Assembly: GCF_001931485.1 (NCBI RefSeq) | Contig: NZ_MSDV01000037.1 | Coordinates: forward strand, 1-64,000 | DNA: 64,000 nt | Direction of reading: 5' to 3' | Source: Burkholderia sp. SRS-W-2-2016 | GTDB lineage: Bacteria > Pseudomonadota > Gammaproteobacteria > Burkholderiales > Burkholderiaceae | Part shown: piece by piece, positions 26,583 through 36,024 of the stretch | Numbering within the stretch: the stretch's first letter is position 1 | Layout: the number at the start of each line of letters is the position of its first letter | Position numbers and translations under genes: made by a program | The notes under the pieces: model-generated | Database searches by the model: none | What the model saw: only the letters and a program-made list of their open reading frames with translations | Told to the model about the DNA's origin: nothing

Positions 26583-28691
26583 CTATGCGGCAGCCGCGTC
26601 GCCCAACACACCCCACAGAAAGCCGTACACCATCGCATCATGCTCGGCCTGCTCCAGTTCATCGGAGCCGCCGTGCCCGCCTTCCGTATTCTCCCGATAC
26701 CACACCTGCGGCGCGCCCAGCGCCTGCATCCGCGCGGCCATCTTGCGCGCGTGGCCGGGATGCACGCGATCGTCGGCGGTCGAGGTCATCAACAGCACCG
26801 GCGGATACGCGACGCCCGCCGCGAGGTTGTGATACGGCGAATACGCGGCGAGCACGCGCGCTTCGTCGGCTTCGTCCGGGTCGCCGTATTCGTCGATCCA
26901 CGACGCGCCCGCATGCAGCAGGTGATAGCGGCTCATATCGAGCAACGGCACTTCGCACACGACCGCGCCGAACAGTTCGGGCCGCTGCACCATGCACGCG
27001 CCGACCAGCAGGCCGCCGTTGCTGCCGCCCTGAATGCCGAGTTGCGCGGCGCTCGTCACGCCGGTCGCGCTCAGCGCTTCGGCGACCGCGATGAAATCGT
27101 CGAATGCGCGCTGGCGATGCTCGCCTTGCGCGGCCGTATGCCAGCGCGTGCCGAACTCGCCGCCGCCGCGAATATGCGCGACCACGTACACGCCGCCGCG
27201 CTCCAGCCAGCCAATCCCCTGCCCGGTCAGATAGCTCGGCAGCAACGGAATCGCGAAACCGCCATAGCCGCTCAGCAGACACGGCCGCGGCTTGCCTGGC
27301 TCTCCTGACGATGCAGCGTCCTTCGGTCCGATCACCGTGTACGGCACGCGCGTGCCGTCGGCCGATACCGCGTGAGCGCGCGTCACGCAGAAGCGCGTCG
27401 CGTCGAACTGGGTCGGCCAGCGGTCGAGCAATTCCCATTCGGCCGCTTCGTCGCCGGCCAGATCGGTGAGCCAGTAGGCCGGCGGTTGCAGATAGTCGTC
27501 GGTGTCGACGAACACCTCGTCGTTCAGCGTCGATTCGACCGGCGATACGTCCACCTGCGCGTCGCCGTGCGCGGCGAACACCCGCTCGCGCCACTGCCAT
27601 GTGCCGTCGTCGCGCTGCGTCGGCGTCCAGATCAGCGTCTTGCTGCGCACGTCGTCGAGATACGACACGATCAGATGATGCCGCGTGTGCGACCACTCGC
27701 AGGCCGAGGTCCGCTCGTTCGGCATGAACAACGGCGTCACGTCGCGCTCGCCGCGCAGGAACGCGTCCTCGCGAATCGCCAGCAGCGCGCCGCCCGGAAA
27801 ATGCGTGCCGTCGTCGCGCGCCCAGTCGAGCCGCGGTTCGAGCAGCAGCCAGCCCTGCCATGCGCCGACCGCGACGTGCTCGGGCACCTCGTAGCGACGC
27901 CATGCGCCGGTCGCCGCATCGAGCGCATAGGTCTGCGAATCGAAAAAGTCGACGCTGCTCGTCACCGTATGGCGCCGGTCGATCGGGTCGTAATGCGCGT
28001 CGACGCCGATATCGTCGAACTCGCCGCGAAACACCACCGGCGCGTCAGCGAGCGCACTACCGCGGCTCCAGCGCCGCACTTCGCGCGGATAGCCGGAGCG
28101 CGTGAGCGTCTTGCGGCCGTTGTCCCAGCCGATGTACAGCGTGTCGCGATCGATCCATGACGCGGTGTGCTTGCCGGCTTTCGCAATCGCGAAGCCGCCG
28201 TCGACGAAGCGCTGCGCGTCGAGGTCGAATTCGCGCATCACGACCGCATCGGAGCCGCCCGGCGACATCGTGATCAGCGCGCGATCGCCGTCCGGATAGA
28301 GGATGTCGAGATCGACGCAGACCCACGGCGTGCCTTCGGCCGCGCCGAGCGCGTCGAAGTCGAGCAGGTTCTGCCAGACCGGCGCGCCGGCCCGCCAGGC
28401 GGCCCACGTGGTGCGTCGCCAGATGCCGCGCGGATTGCGCTCGTCCTGCCACAGATCGTAGGCCCAGTCCTTCCAGCGGTCCGGAATCACCGGACGTTCG
28501 CGCGGCAGATAAGCATCGGCGAGGCGCCGCTTCAGAGTCTCGAACGCCGCGCCGCTGCACCACGCGGCGCGCGTGCGCGCGTTCTGCGTTTCGACCCACG
28601 CGAGCGCGTCGGGATCGTAGAGCGCCTCGAGCGGCAGGAATGGATCAGGGGAAAGCGGCCACTGGAACGGCACGGAAGAAGAAGCTGGCAT
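26583..28691 (-). CDS. Prolyl oligopeptidase family serine peptidase (S9A)
   Basis: 702 aa. An N-terminal seven-bladed propeller region (to about residue 430) precedes an alpha/beta-hydrolase domain. The nucleophile is in IQGGSNGGLLVGA, the acid in TSTADDRVHPGH, and the His in NTEGGHGG. Such enzymes cleave short proline-containing peptides, usually in the cytoplasm. The start at MPASSSVPFQWPL was chosen because about 50 upstream in-frame codons look non-coding. It is convergent with xthA and lies downstream of ntrC with a gap of about 170 bp. Confidence 0.9.
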   Translation of the reverse strand: MPASSSVPFQWPLSPDPFLPLEALYDPDALAWVETQNARTRAAWCSGAAFETLKRRLADAYLPRERPVIPDRWKDWAYDLWQDERNPRGIWRRTTWAAWRAGAPVWQNLLDFDALGAAEGTPWVCVDLDILYPDGDRALITMSPGGSDAVVMREFDLDAQRFVDGGFAIAKAGKHTASWIDRDTLYIGWDNGRKTLTRSGYPREVRRWSRGSALADAPVVFRGEFDDIGVDAHYDPIDRRHTVTSSVDFFDSQTYALDAATGAWRRYEVPEHVAVGAWQGWLLLEPRLDWARDDGTHFPGGALLAIREDAFLRGERDVTPLFMPNERTSACEWSHTRHHLIVSYLDDVRSKTLIWTPTQRDDGTWQWRERVFAAHGDAQVDVSPVESTLNDEVFVDTDDYLQPPAYWLTDLAGDEAAEWELLDRWPTQFDATRFCVTRAHAVSADGTRVPYTVIGPKDAASSGEPGKPRPCLLSGYGGFAIPLLPSYLTGQGIGWLERGGVYVVAHIRGGGEFGTRWHTAAQGEHRQRAFDDFIAVAEALSATGVTSAAQLGIQGGSNGGLLVGACMVQRPELFGAVVCEVPLLDMSRYHLLHAGASWIDEYGDPDEADEARVLAAYSPYHNLAAGVAYPPVLLMTSTADDRVHPGHARKMAARMQALGAPQVWYRENTEGGHGGSDELEQAEHDAMVYGFLWGVLGDAAAA

Positions 28692-28860
28692 CGTCGGCTG
28701 TCGAATCGGAACAGCGTTGATTATGCCTGTTGCGCGCGGCATGGACCGGTGGGAAGGCGCGGCGCGCCGCGAGCCGCGGCATTCGAAGCGAGCGCGACCC
28801 GCAAAAACGACGAAGGCGGCCTGCGCCGCCCTCGCCTGCCGCGTCAACTCAAGCCGGCCA

Positions 28861-30399
28861 TCACGGTTCGAGATTCAGTTCCTGAATCTTGCGCGTGATC
28901 GTATTGCGGCCGATCCCGAGCCGCTCGGCCGCCTCGACCTTGCGGCCGCGCGTGAAATCGAGCGCCTCGCGGATCACCGCCGCTTCGAAGCGGCGCGCCA
29001 GTTCGTCCATCACGTCGGCCGCGTTTTCGCGCAGCATCCGCGCGACTTCGGTGCGCAACCCGCCTTCCCACGCGCTCAGCGCACTCGCGACCGCCGCCGC
29101 CGAGACCGCCGACGCGCCCAGCGGATGCACCGCGCCTCCCGCACCGAGACCCACGCCGGCCAGCGACGCAGCGCCGTTCAGCGCGCTGCCGTCGGTCGCC
29201 GCGACCGCGTTCGCACTCGCGGCCAGATCACTCGTGCCCACCGACGCCGGCCCGAGATCGGGCGGCAGATCCTTGATCTCGATCGTCTGCGCGGGCGCCA
29301 TCACGGTCAGCCAGTTCGCGAGATTCTCCAGTTGCCGCACGTTGCCCGGAAACGGCAGCGCGGCCATATACGCGAGCGCCTCGTCGGACACGCGCTTCGG
29401 CTCGACGCCGAGATCGCGCGCGCTCTTTTGCAGGAAGTGGCGCGTCAGCAGCGGAATGTCCTCGCTGCGCTCGCGCAGCGCGGGCAGCCGCAGCCGGATC
29501 ACGTTGAGCCGGTGATACAAGTCCTCGCGGAACAGCCCCTGACGCACGCGCGATTCGAGGTTCTGATGAGTCGCCGCGATCACCCGCACGTTCGAGCGCA
29601 GCGGATTGTGGCCGCCGACCCGATAGAACTGCCCGTCCGACAATACCCGCAACAGACGCGTCTGCAGATCGAACGGCATGTCGCCGATTTCGTCGAGAAA
29701 CAGCGTGCCGTTCTCGGCCTGCTCGAAGCGCCCCTGGCGCATCGCCTGCGCGCCGGTGAACGCGCCGCGCTCGTGGCCGAACAGTTCGGACTCCAGCAGA
29801 TCCTTCGGAATCGCCGCGGTGTTCAGCGCGATGAACGGACCGTTCGCGCGTGGGCTATGTCGGTGCAACGCGCGCGCGACCAGTTCCTTCCCGGTGCCTG
29901 ATTCGCCGGTAATGAGCACGGTCGCCGCCGAATGCGACAGCCGCCCGATCGCGCGAAACATGTCCTGCATCGCCGGCGCCTGGCCGAGCATCTCGGGCGC
30001 CTCGGCGACGCGCTCGTCGACGATCTGCTCGCCGCGCATGCTTTCGTCGACCGCGCGGCGGATCAGCTCGACCGCCTTGTCGATATCGAACGGCTTGGCG
30101 AGATACTCGAACGCGCCGCCCTGAAACGCGGCGACCGCGCTATCGAGATCGGAGAACGCGGTCATGATGATGACCGGCAGCCCCGGCACCTTGTCGCGCA
30201 CGGTTTGCAGCAGTTCGAGCCCGGAGCCGCCCGGCATCCGGATGTCGGAGACCAGCACCTGCGGGCTGTCGTGATCGAGCGCGGCCGACGCTTCGCGCAC
30301 GTTCGCGAAGCTGCGGGTCGCGAAGTTTTCGCGGGCCAGCGCTTTTTCGAGCACCCAGCGAATCGATTGATCGTCGTCTACTATCCAGATCGGCTTCAT
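28861..30399 (-). CDS. ntrC: Nitrogen regulation response regulator NtrC
   Basis: 512 aa. The receiver domain has D52 in LVSDIRMPGG. The sigma-54 AAA+ domain carries Walker A GESGTGKE and the GAFTGA loop, and a Fis-type helix-turn-helix lies at the C-terminus (AAERLGIGRNTITRKIQEL). An Ala/Gly-rich linker between AAA+ and HTH explains the length above the roughly 470-480 aa norm. When phosphorylated by NtrB it activates sigma-54 promoters of nitrogen assimilation genes. It lies 34 bp after ntrB and is last in the glnA-ntrB-ntrC cluster. It likely acts at the NtrC-like sites upstream of glnA here. Confidence 0.96.
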   Translation of the reverse strand: MKPIWIVDDDQSIRWVLEKALARENFATRSFANVREASAALDHDSPQVLVSDIRMPGGSGLELLQTVRDKVPGLPVIIMTAFSDLDSAVAAFQGGAFEYLAKPFDIDKAVELIRRAVDESMRGEQIVDERVAEAPEMLGQAPAMQDMFRAIGRLSHSAATVLITGESGTGKELVARALHRHSPRANGPFIALNTAAIPKDLLESELFGHERGAFTGAQAMRQGRFEQAENGTLFLDEIGDMPFDLQTRLLRVLSDGQFYRVGGHNPLRSNVRVIAATHQNLESRVRQGLFREDLYHRLNVIRLRLPALRERSEDIPLLTRHFLQKSARDLGVEPKRVSDEALAYMAALPFPGNVRQLENLANWLTVMAPAQTIEIKDLPPDLGPASVGTSDLAASANAVAATDGSALNGAASLAGVGLGAGGAVHPLGASAVSAAAVASALSAWEGGLRTEVARMLRENAADVMDELARRFEAAVIREALDFTRGRKVEAAERLGIGRNTITRKIQELNLEP

Positions 30400-30433
30400 A
30401 TAGGTCGGTCAGAAGTCTTGAGTGCTTGTGAAG

Positions 30434-31576
30434 TCAGTAGTCGAGCGGCAGCAGAATCTGAAACTCGGTATGGCCCGGCCGGCTGTCCACTTCGATCAGA
30501 CCTTCATGCTGCTGCACGAAGGTCTGCGCGAGCGTCAGACCCAGACCGCTGCCGTCCTCGCGCCCCGACACGAGCGGATAGAAGATGCGGTCGCGAATCT
30601 CGTCCGGAATGCCCGGGCCGTTATCGATCACATGCAAGTCCAGTGCCAGCTTGCACAGACGTTTTGAAATGGTGATCTTGCGCGCGATGCGGGTGCGCAA
30701 CTCGATCTTCGCGTCGCCCTGCGAGATGCGCTCGCGCAGCGCCTCGGCCGCATTGCGCACGATGTTCAGGAGTGCCTGGATCAACTGCTCCTTGTCGCCG
30801 CGCAGGTCCGGCACGCTGACGTCGTAGTCGCGCTCGATCGTCAGGCCGCGCGGAAACTCCGCGAGAATCACCTGGCGCACGCGCTCGCAGACCTCGTGAA
30901 TGTTCACGTCGCCGACGATATGCGGATGCCGGTGCGGTTCCAGCAAACGGTCGACCAGTGTCTGCAGCCGGTCCGACTCCTTGATGATGACCTGGGTGTA
31001 CTCGCGCAACTCGTCGCGTTCGCGCTCGCCGAGCTCGAACTCGAGCAGCTGCGCGGCGCCGCGAATGCCGCCGAGCGGATTCTTGATTTCGTGCGCGAGA
31101 TTGCGGATCAACTGCTTGTTGACCGCGGTCAGGTCGTTGATGCGCTCTTCGCGGTCGGTGCGCAGATGCCGCTCGTTCTCGAACAGCTCCAGCAGCACGT
31201 AGTCCTGCGCGCTTTCCAGAAAGCCGACGATCGCATGCACGTGCAGCGGTTCGTGGCCCGGGCGTTCGAGCACCGCGTCGAGATGGGTCGCATGAAAACG
31301 GTGCGCGGCGATCGCGGTGATCGTCGCGACCAGTTCGTCCGCGTTCGAGAAGATGTCCGGCCACGCCATCTGCGTGAGCTGGCGGCGCGACATCTCCAGC
31401 ATCGATTCGGCCGACGGATTCGCGAACGCGACCCGCAGCGTGCGCTTCTCGAGCACCAGCACCACCGTCGGCAGCGCCTCGAAGCCCGGCAGCAGGCCGG
31501 AGCTCAAAAGCGGCACGTCGTCCGACAGCGTCTGTTCGTGTCCTTTCCTTGCCTTGATCAGATTCTTCAGAACCAT
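30434..31576 (-). CDS. ntrB: Nitrogen regulation sensor kinase NtrB
   Basis: 380 aa, soluble. An N-terminal PAS domain (about 30-140) precedes HisKA with H162 in NLAHEIKNPLGG. The N box is IVRNAAEAL and the G boxes DNGPGIPDEI and GSGLGLTLAQ. It phosphorylates NtrC under nitrogen limitation and dephosphorylates it when bound by PII. It is separated from glnA by a terminator-like hairpin, so expression may combine read-through with a local promoter. The ribosome site is weak. Confidence 0.95.
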   Translation of the reverse strand: MVLKNLIKARKGHEQTLSDDVPLLSSGLLPGFEALPTVVLVLEKRTLRVAFANPSAESMLEMSRRQLTQMAWPDIFSNADELVATITAIAAHRFHATHLDAVLERPGHEPLHVHAIVGFLESAQDYVLLELFENERHLRTDREERINDLTAVNKQLIRNLAHEIKNPLGGIRGAAQLLEFELGERERDELREYTQVIIKESDRLQTLVDRLLEPHRHPHIVGDVNIHEVCERVRQVILAEFPRGLTIERDYDVSVPDLRGDKEQLIQALLNIVRNAAEALRERISQGDAKIELRTRIARKITISKRLCKLALDLHVIDNGPGIPDEIRDRIFYPLVSGREDGSGLGLTLAQTFVQQHEGLIEVDSRPGHTEFQILLPLDY

Positions 31577-31642
31577 CTTGCAGTCTGGCCGGTAGGAAAT
31601 GGTGATAAATCGGAAAGAGCGGCTTTGCAGCGCTTCGTAACG

Positions 31643-31669
31643 AAAAAGGGACGGCGCCGCCGTCCCTTT
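31643..31669 (-). terminator. Terminator or attenuator between glnA and ntrB
   Basis: An 11-bp stem AAAGGGACGGC/GCCGTCCCTTT with a 3-nt loop and T5 on the minus strand, 64 nt beyond the glnA stop. It can make ntrBC expression lower than glnA. Confidence 0.75.
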
Positions 31670-31732
31670 ATGACCGATCGCGAGCGTCGGACCAGGCGCT
31701 TCGCCGTATGACCGGCGAAGCGCAATGGCCGC

Positions 31733-33148
31733 TTACAGCGAGTAGTACATTTCGAATTCGAGCGGGTGCACCGACTGACGATAGCGCTGCAGCTCGCCCG
31801 TCTTCAGTTCGATGTACGCGTCGAGCATCGAATCCGTGAACACGCCACCGCGCGTCAGGAATTCGCGGTCCGCGTCGAGTGCGTCGAGAGCCTGGTCGAG
31901 GCCGGCGCACACGGTCGGGATCTTGGCATCCTCTTCCGGCGGCAGGTCGTACAGGTTCTTGTCGGCGGCTTCGCCCGGGTGAATCTTGTTCTGCACGCCG
32001 TCCAGACCCGCCATCATCAGCGCGGAGAAGCACAGGTACGGATTGGCCAGCGGATCCGGGAAGCGCGTTTCGATACGACGGCCCTTCGGATTCGACACGT
32101 GCGGAATACGGATCGATGCCGAGCGGTTGCGTGCCGAGTAAGCGAGCTTGACCGGTGCTTCGAAGTGCGGCACGAGACGCTTGTACGAGTTGGTACCCGG
32201 GTTCGTGATCGCGTTCAGCGCGCGAGCGTGCTTGATGATGCCGCCGATGTAGAACAGCGCGAATTCCGACAGGCCGGCGTAGCCGTTGCCCGCGAACAGG
32301 TTCTGACCATCCTTCCAGATCGACTGGTGCACGTGCATGCCCGAGCCGTTATCGCCGACGATCGGCTTCGGCATGAAGGTTGCCGTCTTGCCGTACGTGT
32401 GCGCGACGTTGTGGATGATGTACTTCATCTGCTGCAGCCAGTCGGCGCGCTGAACCAGCGTCGAGAACTTGGTGCCGATTTCGTTCTGGCCTTGACCCGC
32501 CACTTCGTGGTGGTGCACTTCGACCGGGATGCCGATCTGTTCGAGCAGCAGGCACATTTCCGAACGGATGTCCTGGAACGTGTCGACCGGAGCGACCGGG
32601 AAGTAGCCGCCCTTGGTGCCCGGACGGTGGCCGGTGTTGCCGCCTTCGAATTCCTTCGACGACGACCACGGCGCTTCTTCCGAACCGATCTTCAGGAAGC
32701 AGCCCGACTGATCCGTGTTCCACTGGACCGAGTCGAAAATGAAGAATTCCGGTTCCGGACCGAAGAACGCGGTGTCGCCCAGACCCGAGCTCTTCAGGTA
32801 CGCTTCGGCGCGCTTCGCGAGCGAGCGCGGGTCGCGCTCGTAGCCCTTGCCGTCAGCCGGTTCGACGACGTCGCAGGTCAGCACGAGGGTCGACTCCTCG
32901 AAGAACGGGTCGATGAAGGCGGTGTTCGCATCGGGGACCAGCAGCATGTCCGACGCTTCGATACCCTTCCAGCCGGCGATGGACGAACCGTCGAAAGCGT
33001 GGCCGCTTTCAAACTTGTCTTCGTCGAAATGCGACGCCGGCACCGAAACGTGTTGCTCTTTACCGCGCGTGTCGGTGAAACGGAAGTCGACAAACTTGAC
33101 GTCTTCGTCTTTGACGAGTTGAATGACGTCGGCCACGGATTTACTCAT
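31733..33148 (-). CDS. glnA: Glutamine synthetase type I
   Basis: 471 aa, standard GSI length. It joins ammonia to glutamate with ATP as a dodecamer. The N-terminal beta-grasp (VKFVDFRFTDTRGK), the catalytic MHVHQSIWKDG and the NRSASIRIP segments are present. The adenylylation tyrosine lies in NLYDLPPEE near residue 399, so GlnE control is expected. The start at MSKSVADV has an AGGAG-like site. Upstream are a sigma-54 promoter and three NtrC-like sites; ntrB and ntrC follow on the same strand. Confidence 0.97.
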   Translation of the reverse strand: MSKSVADVIQLVKDEDVKFVDFRFTDTRGKEQHVSVPASHFDEDKFESGHAFDGSSIAGWKGIEASDMLLVPDANTAFIDPFFEESTLVLTCDVVEPADGKGYERDPRSLAKRAEAYLKSSGLGDTAFFGPEPEFFIFDSVQWNTDQSGCFLKIGSEEAPWSSSKEFEGGNTGHRPGTKGGYFPVAPVDTFQDIRSEMCLLLEQIGIPVEVHHHEVAGQGQNEIGTKFSTLVQRADWLQQMKYIIHNVAHTYGKTATFMPKPIVGDNGSGMHVHQSIWKDGQNLFAGNGYAGLSEFALFYIGGIIKHARALNAITNPGTNSYKRLVPHFEAPVKLAYSARNRSASIRIPHVSNPKGRRIETRFPDPLANPYLCFSALMMAGLDGVQNKIHPGEAADKNLYDLPPEEDAKIPTVCAGLDQALDALDADREFLTRGGVFTDSMLDAYIELKTGELQRYRQSVHPLEFEMYYSL

Positions 33149-33283
33149 AACCTATCTCCTGGATTAACAAATTCGGCGGATTTCAGCCGCCGCCCAATCT
33201 AGCTGACACGCCCCGGCGCGTCCACCGAAAACGGCGTCGCGAGGCAGGAAAATCTGCTGGGTCGCATCGATCGGCACCAATAA

Positions 33284-33299
33284 AGCAGATAGCGTGCCA
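33284..33299 (-). promoter_or_regulatory. Sigma-54 promoter of glnA
   Basis: The minus strand reads TGGCAC-N5-CTGCT, with the invariant GG and GC exactly 10 nt apart. Only one base departs from TGGCAC-N5-TTGCT. The predicted start is near 33273, leaving a leader of about 125 nt. Confidence 0.75.
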
Positions 33300-33408
33300 G
33301 CCTTTGACCTCGTCCCACCGCTTCGAGCGCACAGCCTTGTCGCGCTTAGGTCTGCGCGCGGTGCATCCGGCCCGCATGAGCGCCCGGGTCAATCCGCCCG
33401 CAGCACGA

Positions 33409-33425
33409 CGCACCAGTTTCGTGCA
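33409..33425. promoter_or_regulatory. NtrC-like site A
   Basis: CGCACCA-GTT-TCGTGCA fits the dyad TGCACCA-N3-TGGTGCA at 12 of 14 positions, about 110 bp upstream of the sigma-54 element. Confidence 0.6.
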
Positions 33426-33449
33426 TTCACCGCTTTGGAAAACCCGGAC

Positions 33450-33466
33450 CTTACCATTTTGGTGCA
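33450..33466. promoter_or_regulatory. NtrC-like site B
   Basis: CTTACCA-TTT-TGGTGCA has one perfect half-site and one weaker half (4 of 7), 41 bp from site A. Confidence 0.45.
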
Positions 33467-33478
33467 TTTCCCGGAAAT

Positions 33479-33495
33479 TGCACCAGATTTGCGCA
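33479..33495. promoter_or_regulatory. NtrC-like site C
   Basis: TGCACCA-GAT-TTGCGCA has one perfect half-site and 5 of 7 in the other, 29 bp from site B. Confidence 0.5.
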
Positions 33496-33619
33496 TCGGC
33501 ACGCTCACCCAAATGTCAGACCGACCGGCTGCGTTTCCCGCTGCGGCGGGCTCACAGCCGCATTCAGCGTGCATGCCGCGCGCTAGAATATTCATTTGGT
33601 CCGAAGGAGATTGACGCTC

Positions 33620-34084
33620 ATGAGCACGCTCGAACAGCTGTACGCGCAGGCGGACACCCGCCGCACCGAGAATCAACTGCCCTACGCGGGCGCGGTATCG
33701 CCCGCCGAGGCGTTCGAACTGCTGCAACTCGACCCGCGCACCCGTCTCGTCGACGTGCGCACCCGCGCCGAGCTCGACTGGGTCGGCCGGCCGGTGACCG
33801 GCGACGGGCAATACGCGCACGTCGAATGGACCCGCTATCCGGGCGCGGTGCCGAATCAGGAGTTCGTCCAGCAACTCGCGCAGGTCGCGTCGCCCGACAC
33901 GCCGGTGCTGTTTCTGTGCCGCAGCGCCGCGCGCTCGAAGCTCGCCGCGATCGCCGCGACCCAGGCCGGCTTCACGAAGGCGTATGACCTGCTGGAAGGC
34001 TTCGAAGGCGACAAGGACAGCCAGGGGCATCGGAAGACGGTGTCGGGTTGGTGTTTTCGCGGCTTGCCGTGGATCGGCGCGTAA
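33620..34084 (+). CDS. Rhodanese-like sulfurtransferase
   Basis: 154 aa single rhodanese domain. The active-site loop is LFLCRSAARS with nucleophile C100; LVDVRTRAELDW marks the conserved acidic/Arg segment. Such proteins carry persulfide sulfur in the cytoplasm. The ATG at MSTLEQL has GAAGGAGA about 8 nt upstream. It is divergent from glnA and convergent with the CinA-like gene. The sulfur acceptor is unknown. Confidence 0.9.
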   Translation: MSTLEQLYAQADTRRTENQLPYAGAVSPAEAFELLQLDPRTRLVDVRTRAELDWVGRPVTGDGQYAHVEWTRYPGAVPNQEFVQQLAQVASPDTPVLFLCRSAARSKLAAIAATQAGFTKAYDLLEGFEGDKDSQGHRKTVSGWCFRGLPWIGA

Positions 34085-34324
34085 CACGAGCTACGCGTCA
34101 TAGCCCGCGCCTGACAGTGCCGGAAACGGCGCGCGCCGGCGACACATCGAATGCATCGTCGGCGCGTGCTGTGACACTGATATGTCGCGCGGCGGGTGCG
34201 CACTGAAGCGGCTCTTTATCTCAAGCCGGGATCGCCTGCTTCACTGAGGCGCCGCGCTGCCCGAATCTGTCGTCACGCGCGGCAATCGCGCGCTGCAGCA
34301 ACCCGGGCCGCTATTTCATCATGC

Positions 34325-35170
34325 CTAGCTACGCGGCTTGCCCGCCGCCGCAGCCGCGGCGGCCGCTTCCGGCTCGACGATATCGCCGCCGAGCAGATGC
34401 ACGCCTTCGCGCAATTTGACGAACGCCGCCGCGACCGCTTCCGGTTCGCCCTTCACACCGAGATCGATGTGATGCCGCGCATAGACGCCGCCGCGTTCCG
34501 CGTCGCCGACGCTCGGCAGGCTGAACACCCGCACGCCCGGAAAATCGCGTTCGATCTTCTCCATCAGCGGCGTCACGCGCGACTCCGGCAACTCGAACAC
34601 CAGCAGCGATTTCTCCGCGTGCGGCGTGGTGTGATGCAGGTGCACGTAGTACGTGTCGAGCACCCATTCGATCATCGGCCACGCCATCACCGGGAAGCCC
34701 GGCACGAAATGGTGATGGCGGATCGAAAAGCCGGGAATCTTGTTGTAGCCGTTCGGGATGATCGCCGCGCCCTGCGGGTACGTGCCCATGTTCAGCCGGT
34801 GACGGTTCTCCGGCGAATCGAGGTCGAGCGGCGAGCCGTCCTTCGGCTGATACATGTCGCGGATGCGCTCCTGAATCAGCTTCGCCGCCTCCGGATGCAG
34901 TTCGAGCGGCACGCCGAGCGCGGCCGCCGCGCACTGGCGGGTGTGATCGTCCGGGGTCGCGCCGATGCCGCCGGTCGAAAACACGATGTCGCCCGATGCG
35001 AACGTGCGCCGCAGCGTTGCGACGATCCGCTCGGGATCGTCGCCGACGTATTCCGCCCAGCCCAGCGACAGACCACGCGCGCCGAGCAACTCGATGACCT
35101 TCGGCAGATGCTTGTCGACGCGTCTGCCCGACAGGATTTCATCGCCGATGATGATGACGCCGAATGCCAT
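34325..35170 (-). CDS. Molybdopterin-binding domain protein (CinA N-terminal/MoaB-like)
   Basis: 281 aa. The MoaB/Mog fold is shown by IIIGDEILSGRRVDKH and the loop STGGIGATPDDHT. It resembles the N-terminal half of CinA without the C-terminal NMN deamidase domain, so NMN deamidation is not predicted. It could act on a nucleotide or pterin pyrophosphate (inference). The C-terminus ends in an Ala-rich tail. The start at MAFGVIIIG lies 11 nt after the stop of the EI24 gene, so the two are co-transcribed. Confidence 0.85.
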   Translation of the reverse strand: MAFGVIIIGDEILSGRRVDKHLPKVIELLGARGLSLGWAEYVGDDPERIVATLRRTFASGDIVFSTGGIGATPDDHTRQCAAAALGVPLELHPEAAKLIQERIRDMYQPKDGSPLDLDSPENRHRLNMGTYPQGAAIIPNGYNKIPGFSIRHHHFVPGFPVMAWPMIEWVLDTYYVHLHHTTPHAEKSLLVFELPESRVTPLMEKIERDFPGVRVFSLPSVGDAERGGVYARHHIDLGVKGEPEAVAAAFVKLREGVHLLGGDIVEPEAAAAAAAAGKPRS

Positions 35171-35181
35171 TGCCGCCCTCT

Positions 35182-36024
35182 TTAGTTTGATCGATAGGAA
35201 ACCGACGCGACCTGATACGCGCCGTCTTGATGCTCCGCGCGCATGCGTTGCAGTGCGCGCAGACAGTAGTAGCCGAACCACAGCGCCGAGAACACGAGGA
35301 TGAACGCGTAAATCCAGATCGTCACCGTCGTGATCACCGGGAACAGCACGATGAGCCACACCGACGATGCCCACAGCAGCGTCGGCACCGAACCGAGCAG
35401 CCCGCTGACGATGCCGATCAGCAGCAGCGGCCAGCGATGGCGCCGCACCAGCTCACGGCGTTCGTCGGCGCTCGCATGGAGCGCGAGCGCGTCGTAGCAC
35501 ATCACCCGATACGTGAGCCAGCCCCACAACAGCGGCGGAATCAGCGCGAAGAACGGCGGCACGAGCCACAGCGGCAACGTGACGACCAGCAGCAGCAGAC
35601 AGACCAGAGTGGTCGACAGCGCCTGACCGAGGCTACCGTACCACGTTCCGCCGCGGCGCATCTCCAGCTCGGGGAAGTGGCGCGCGGCGAGAAAGCGGAT
35701 CACCGCGGGCATCGACAGCAGCGCGATCAGCAGCAGCACGGTGACGACGATCAGCGGAATCGCCATCGCGATCACGATGAACGGCGCGATCACCGCATGC
35801 AGCGCGGAAAAACCGAGCCAGTCGAACAGGCGATAAAGCGTGACCGTGAACGACCAGTCGTCGAGCCACGCGCGGGTCGCGCCGGTCAGCGTCTGCCAGA
35901 AGAACCACAGCATCATGCCCCAGCCGACCGTCGCGACGATGAACGGTTTGAAAGTCAGCCACAGCATGCGCGGGTGAAACGCGCTTGCGAATGCGCGTCC
36001 GAACGAGCGCAACAGATCAGTCAT
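35182..36024 (-). CDS. EI24-domain (CysZ-like) membrane protein
   Basis: 280 aa with about six membrane helices, for example the segments around ATVGWGMMLWFFW, APFIVIAMAIPLIVV and LLLLVVTLPLWLV. The overall pattern, including the soluble LAARHFPELEMRRGG stretch, matches the EI24/CysZ superfamily. CysZ proteins move sulfate; these stand-alone homologues in Burkholderiaceae are uncharacterised. The start at MTDLLRSFG was chosen because the longer frame looks non-coding. It is in an operon with the MoaB-like gene. Confidence 0.82.
   Translation of the reverse strand: MTDLLRSFGRAFASAFHPRMLWLTFKPFIVATVGWGMMLWFFWQTLTGATRAWLDDWSFTVTLYRLFDWLGFSALHAVIAPFIVIAMAIPLIVVTVLLLIALLSMPAVIRFLAARHFPELEMRRGGTWYGSLGQALSTTLVCLLLLVVTLPLWLVPPFFALIPPLLWGWLTYRVMCYDALALHASADERRELVRRHRWPLLLIGIVSGLLGSVPTLLWASSVWLIVLFPVITTVTIWIYAFILVFSALWFGYYCLRALQRMRAEHQDGAYQVASVSYRSN

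Larger units (their letters stand above)
33149..33619. other. glnA control region and spacer to rhodanese gene
   Basis: 471 bp between the divergent glnA and rhodanese genes. It holds the sigma-54 promoter, three NtrC-like sites, and near the right end TAGAAT (33584-33589), a possible -10 for the rhodanese gene without a clear -35. Confidence 0.55.

Noticed and set aside
34325..35170. Full CinA with NMN deamidase
   Set aside because: Only the MoaB-like domain is present; the C-terminal deamidase domain is absent.
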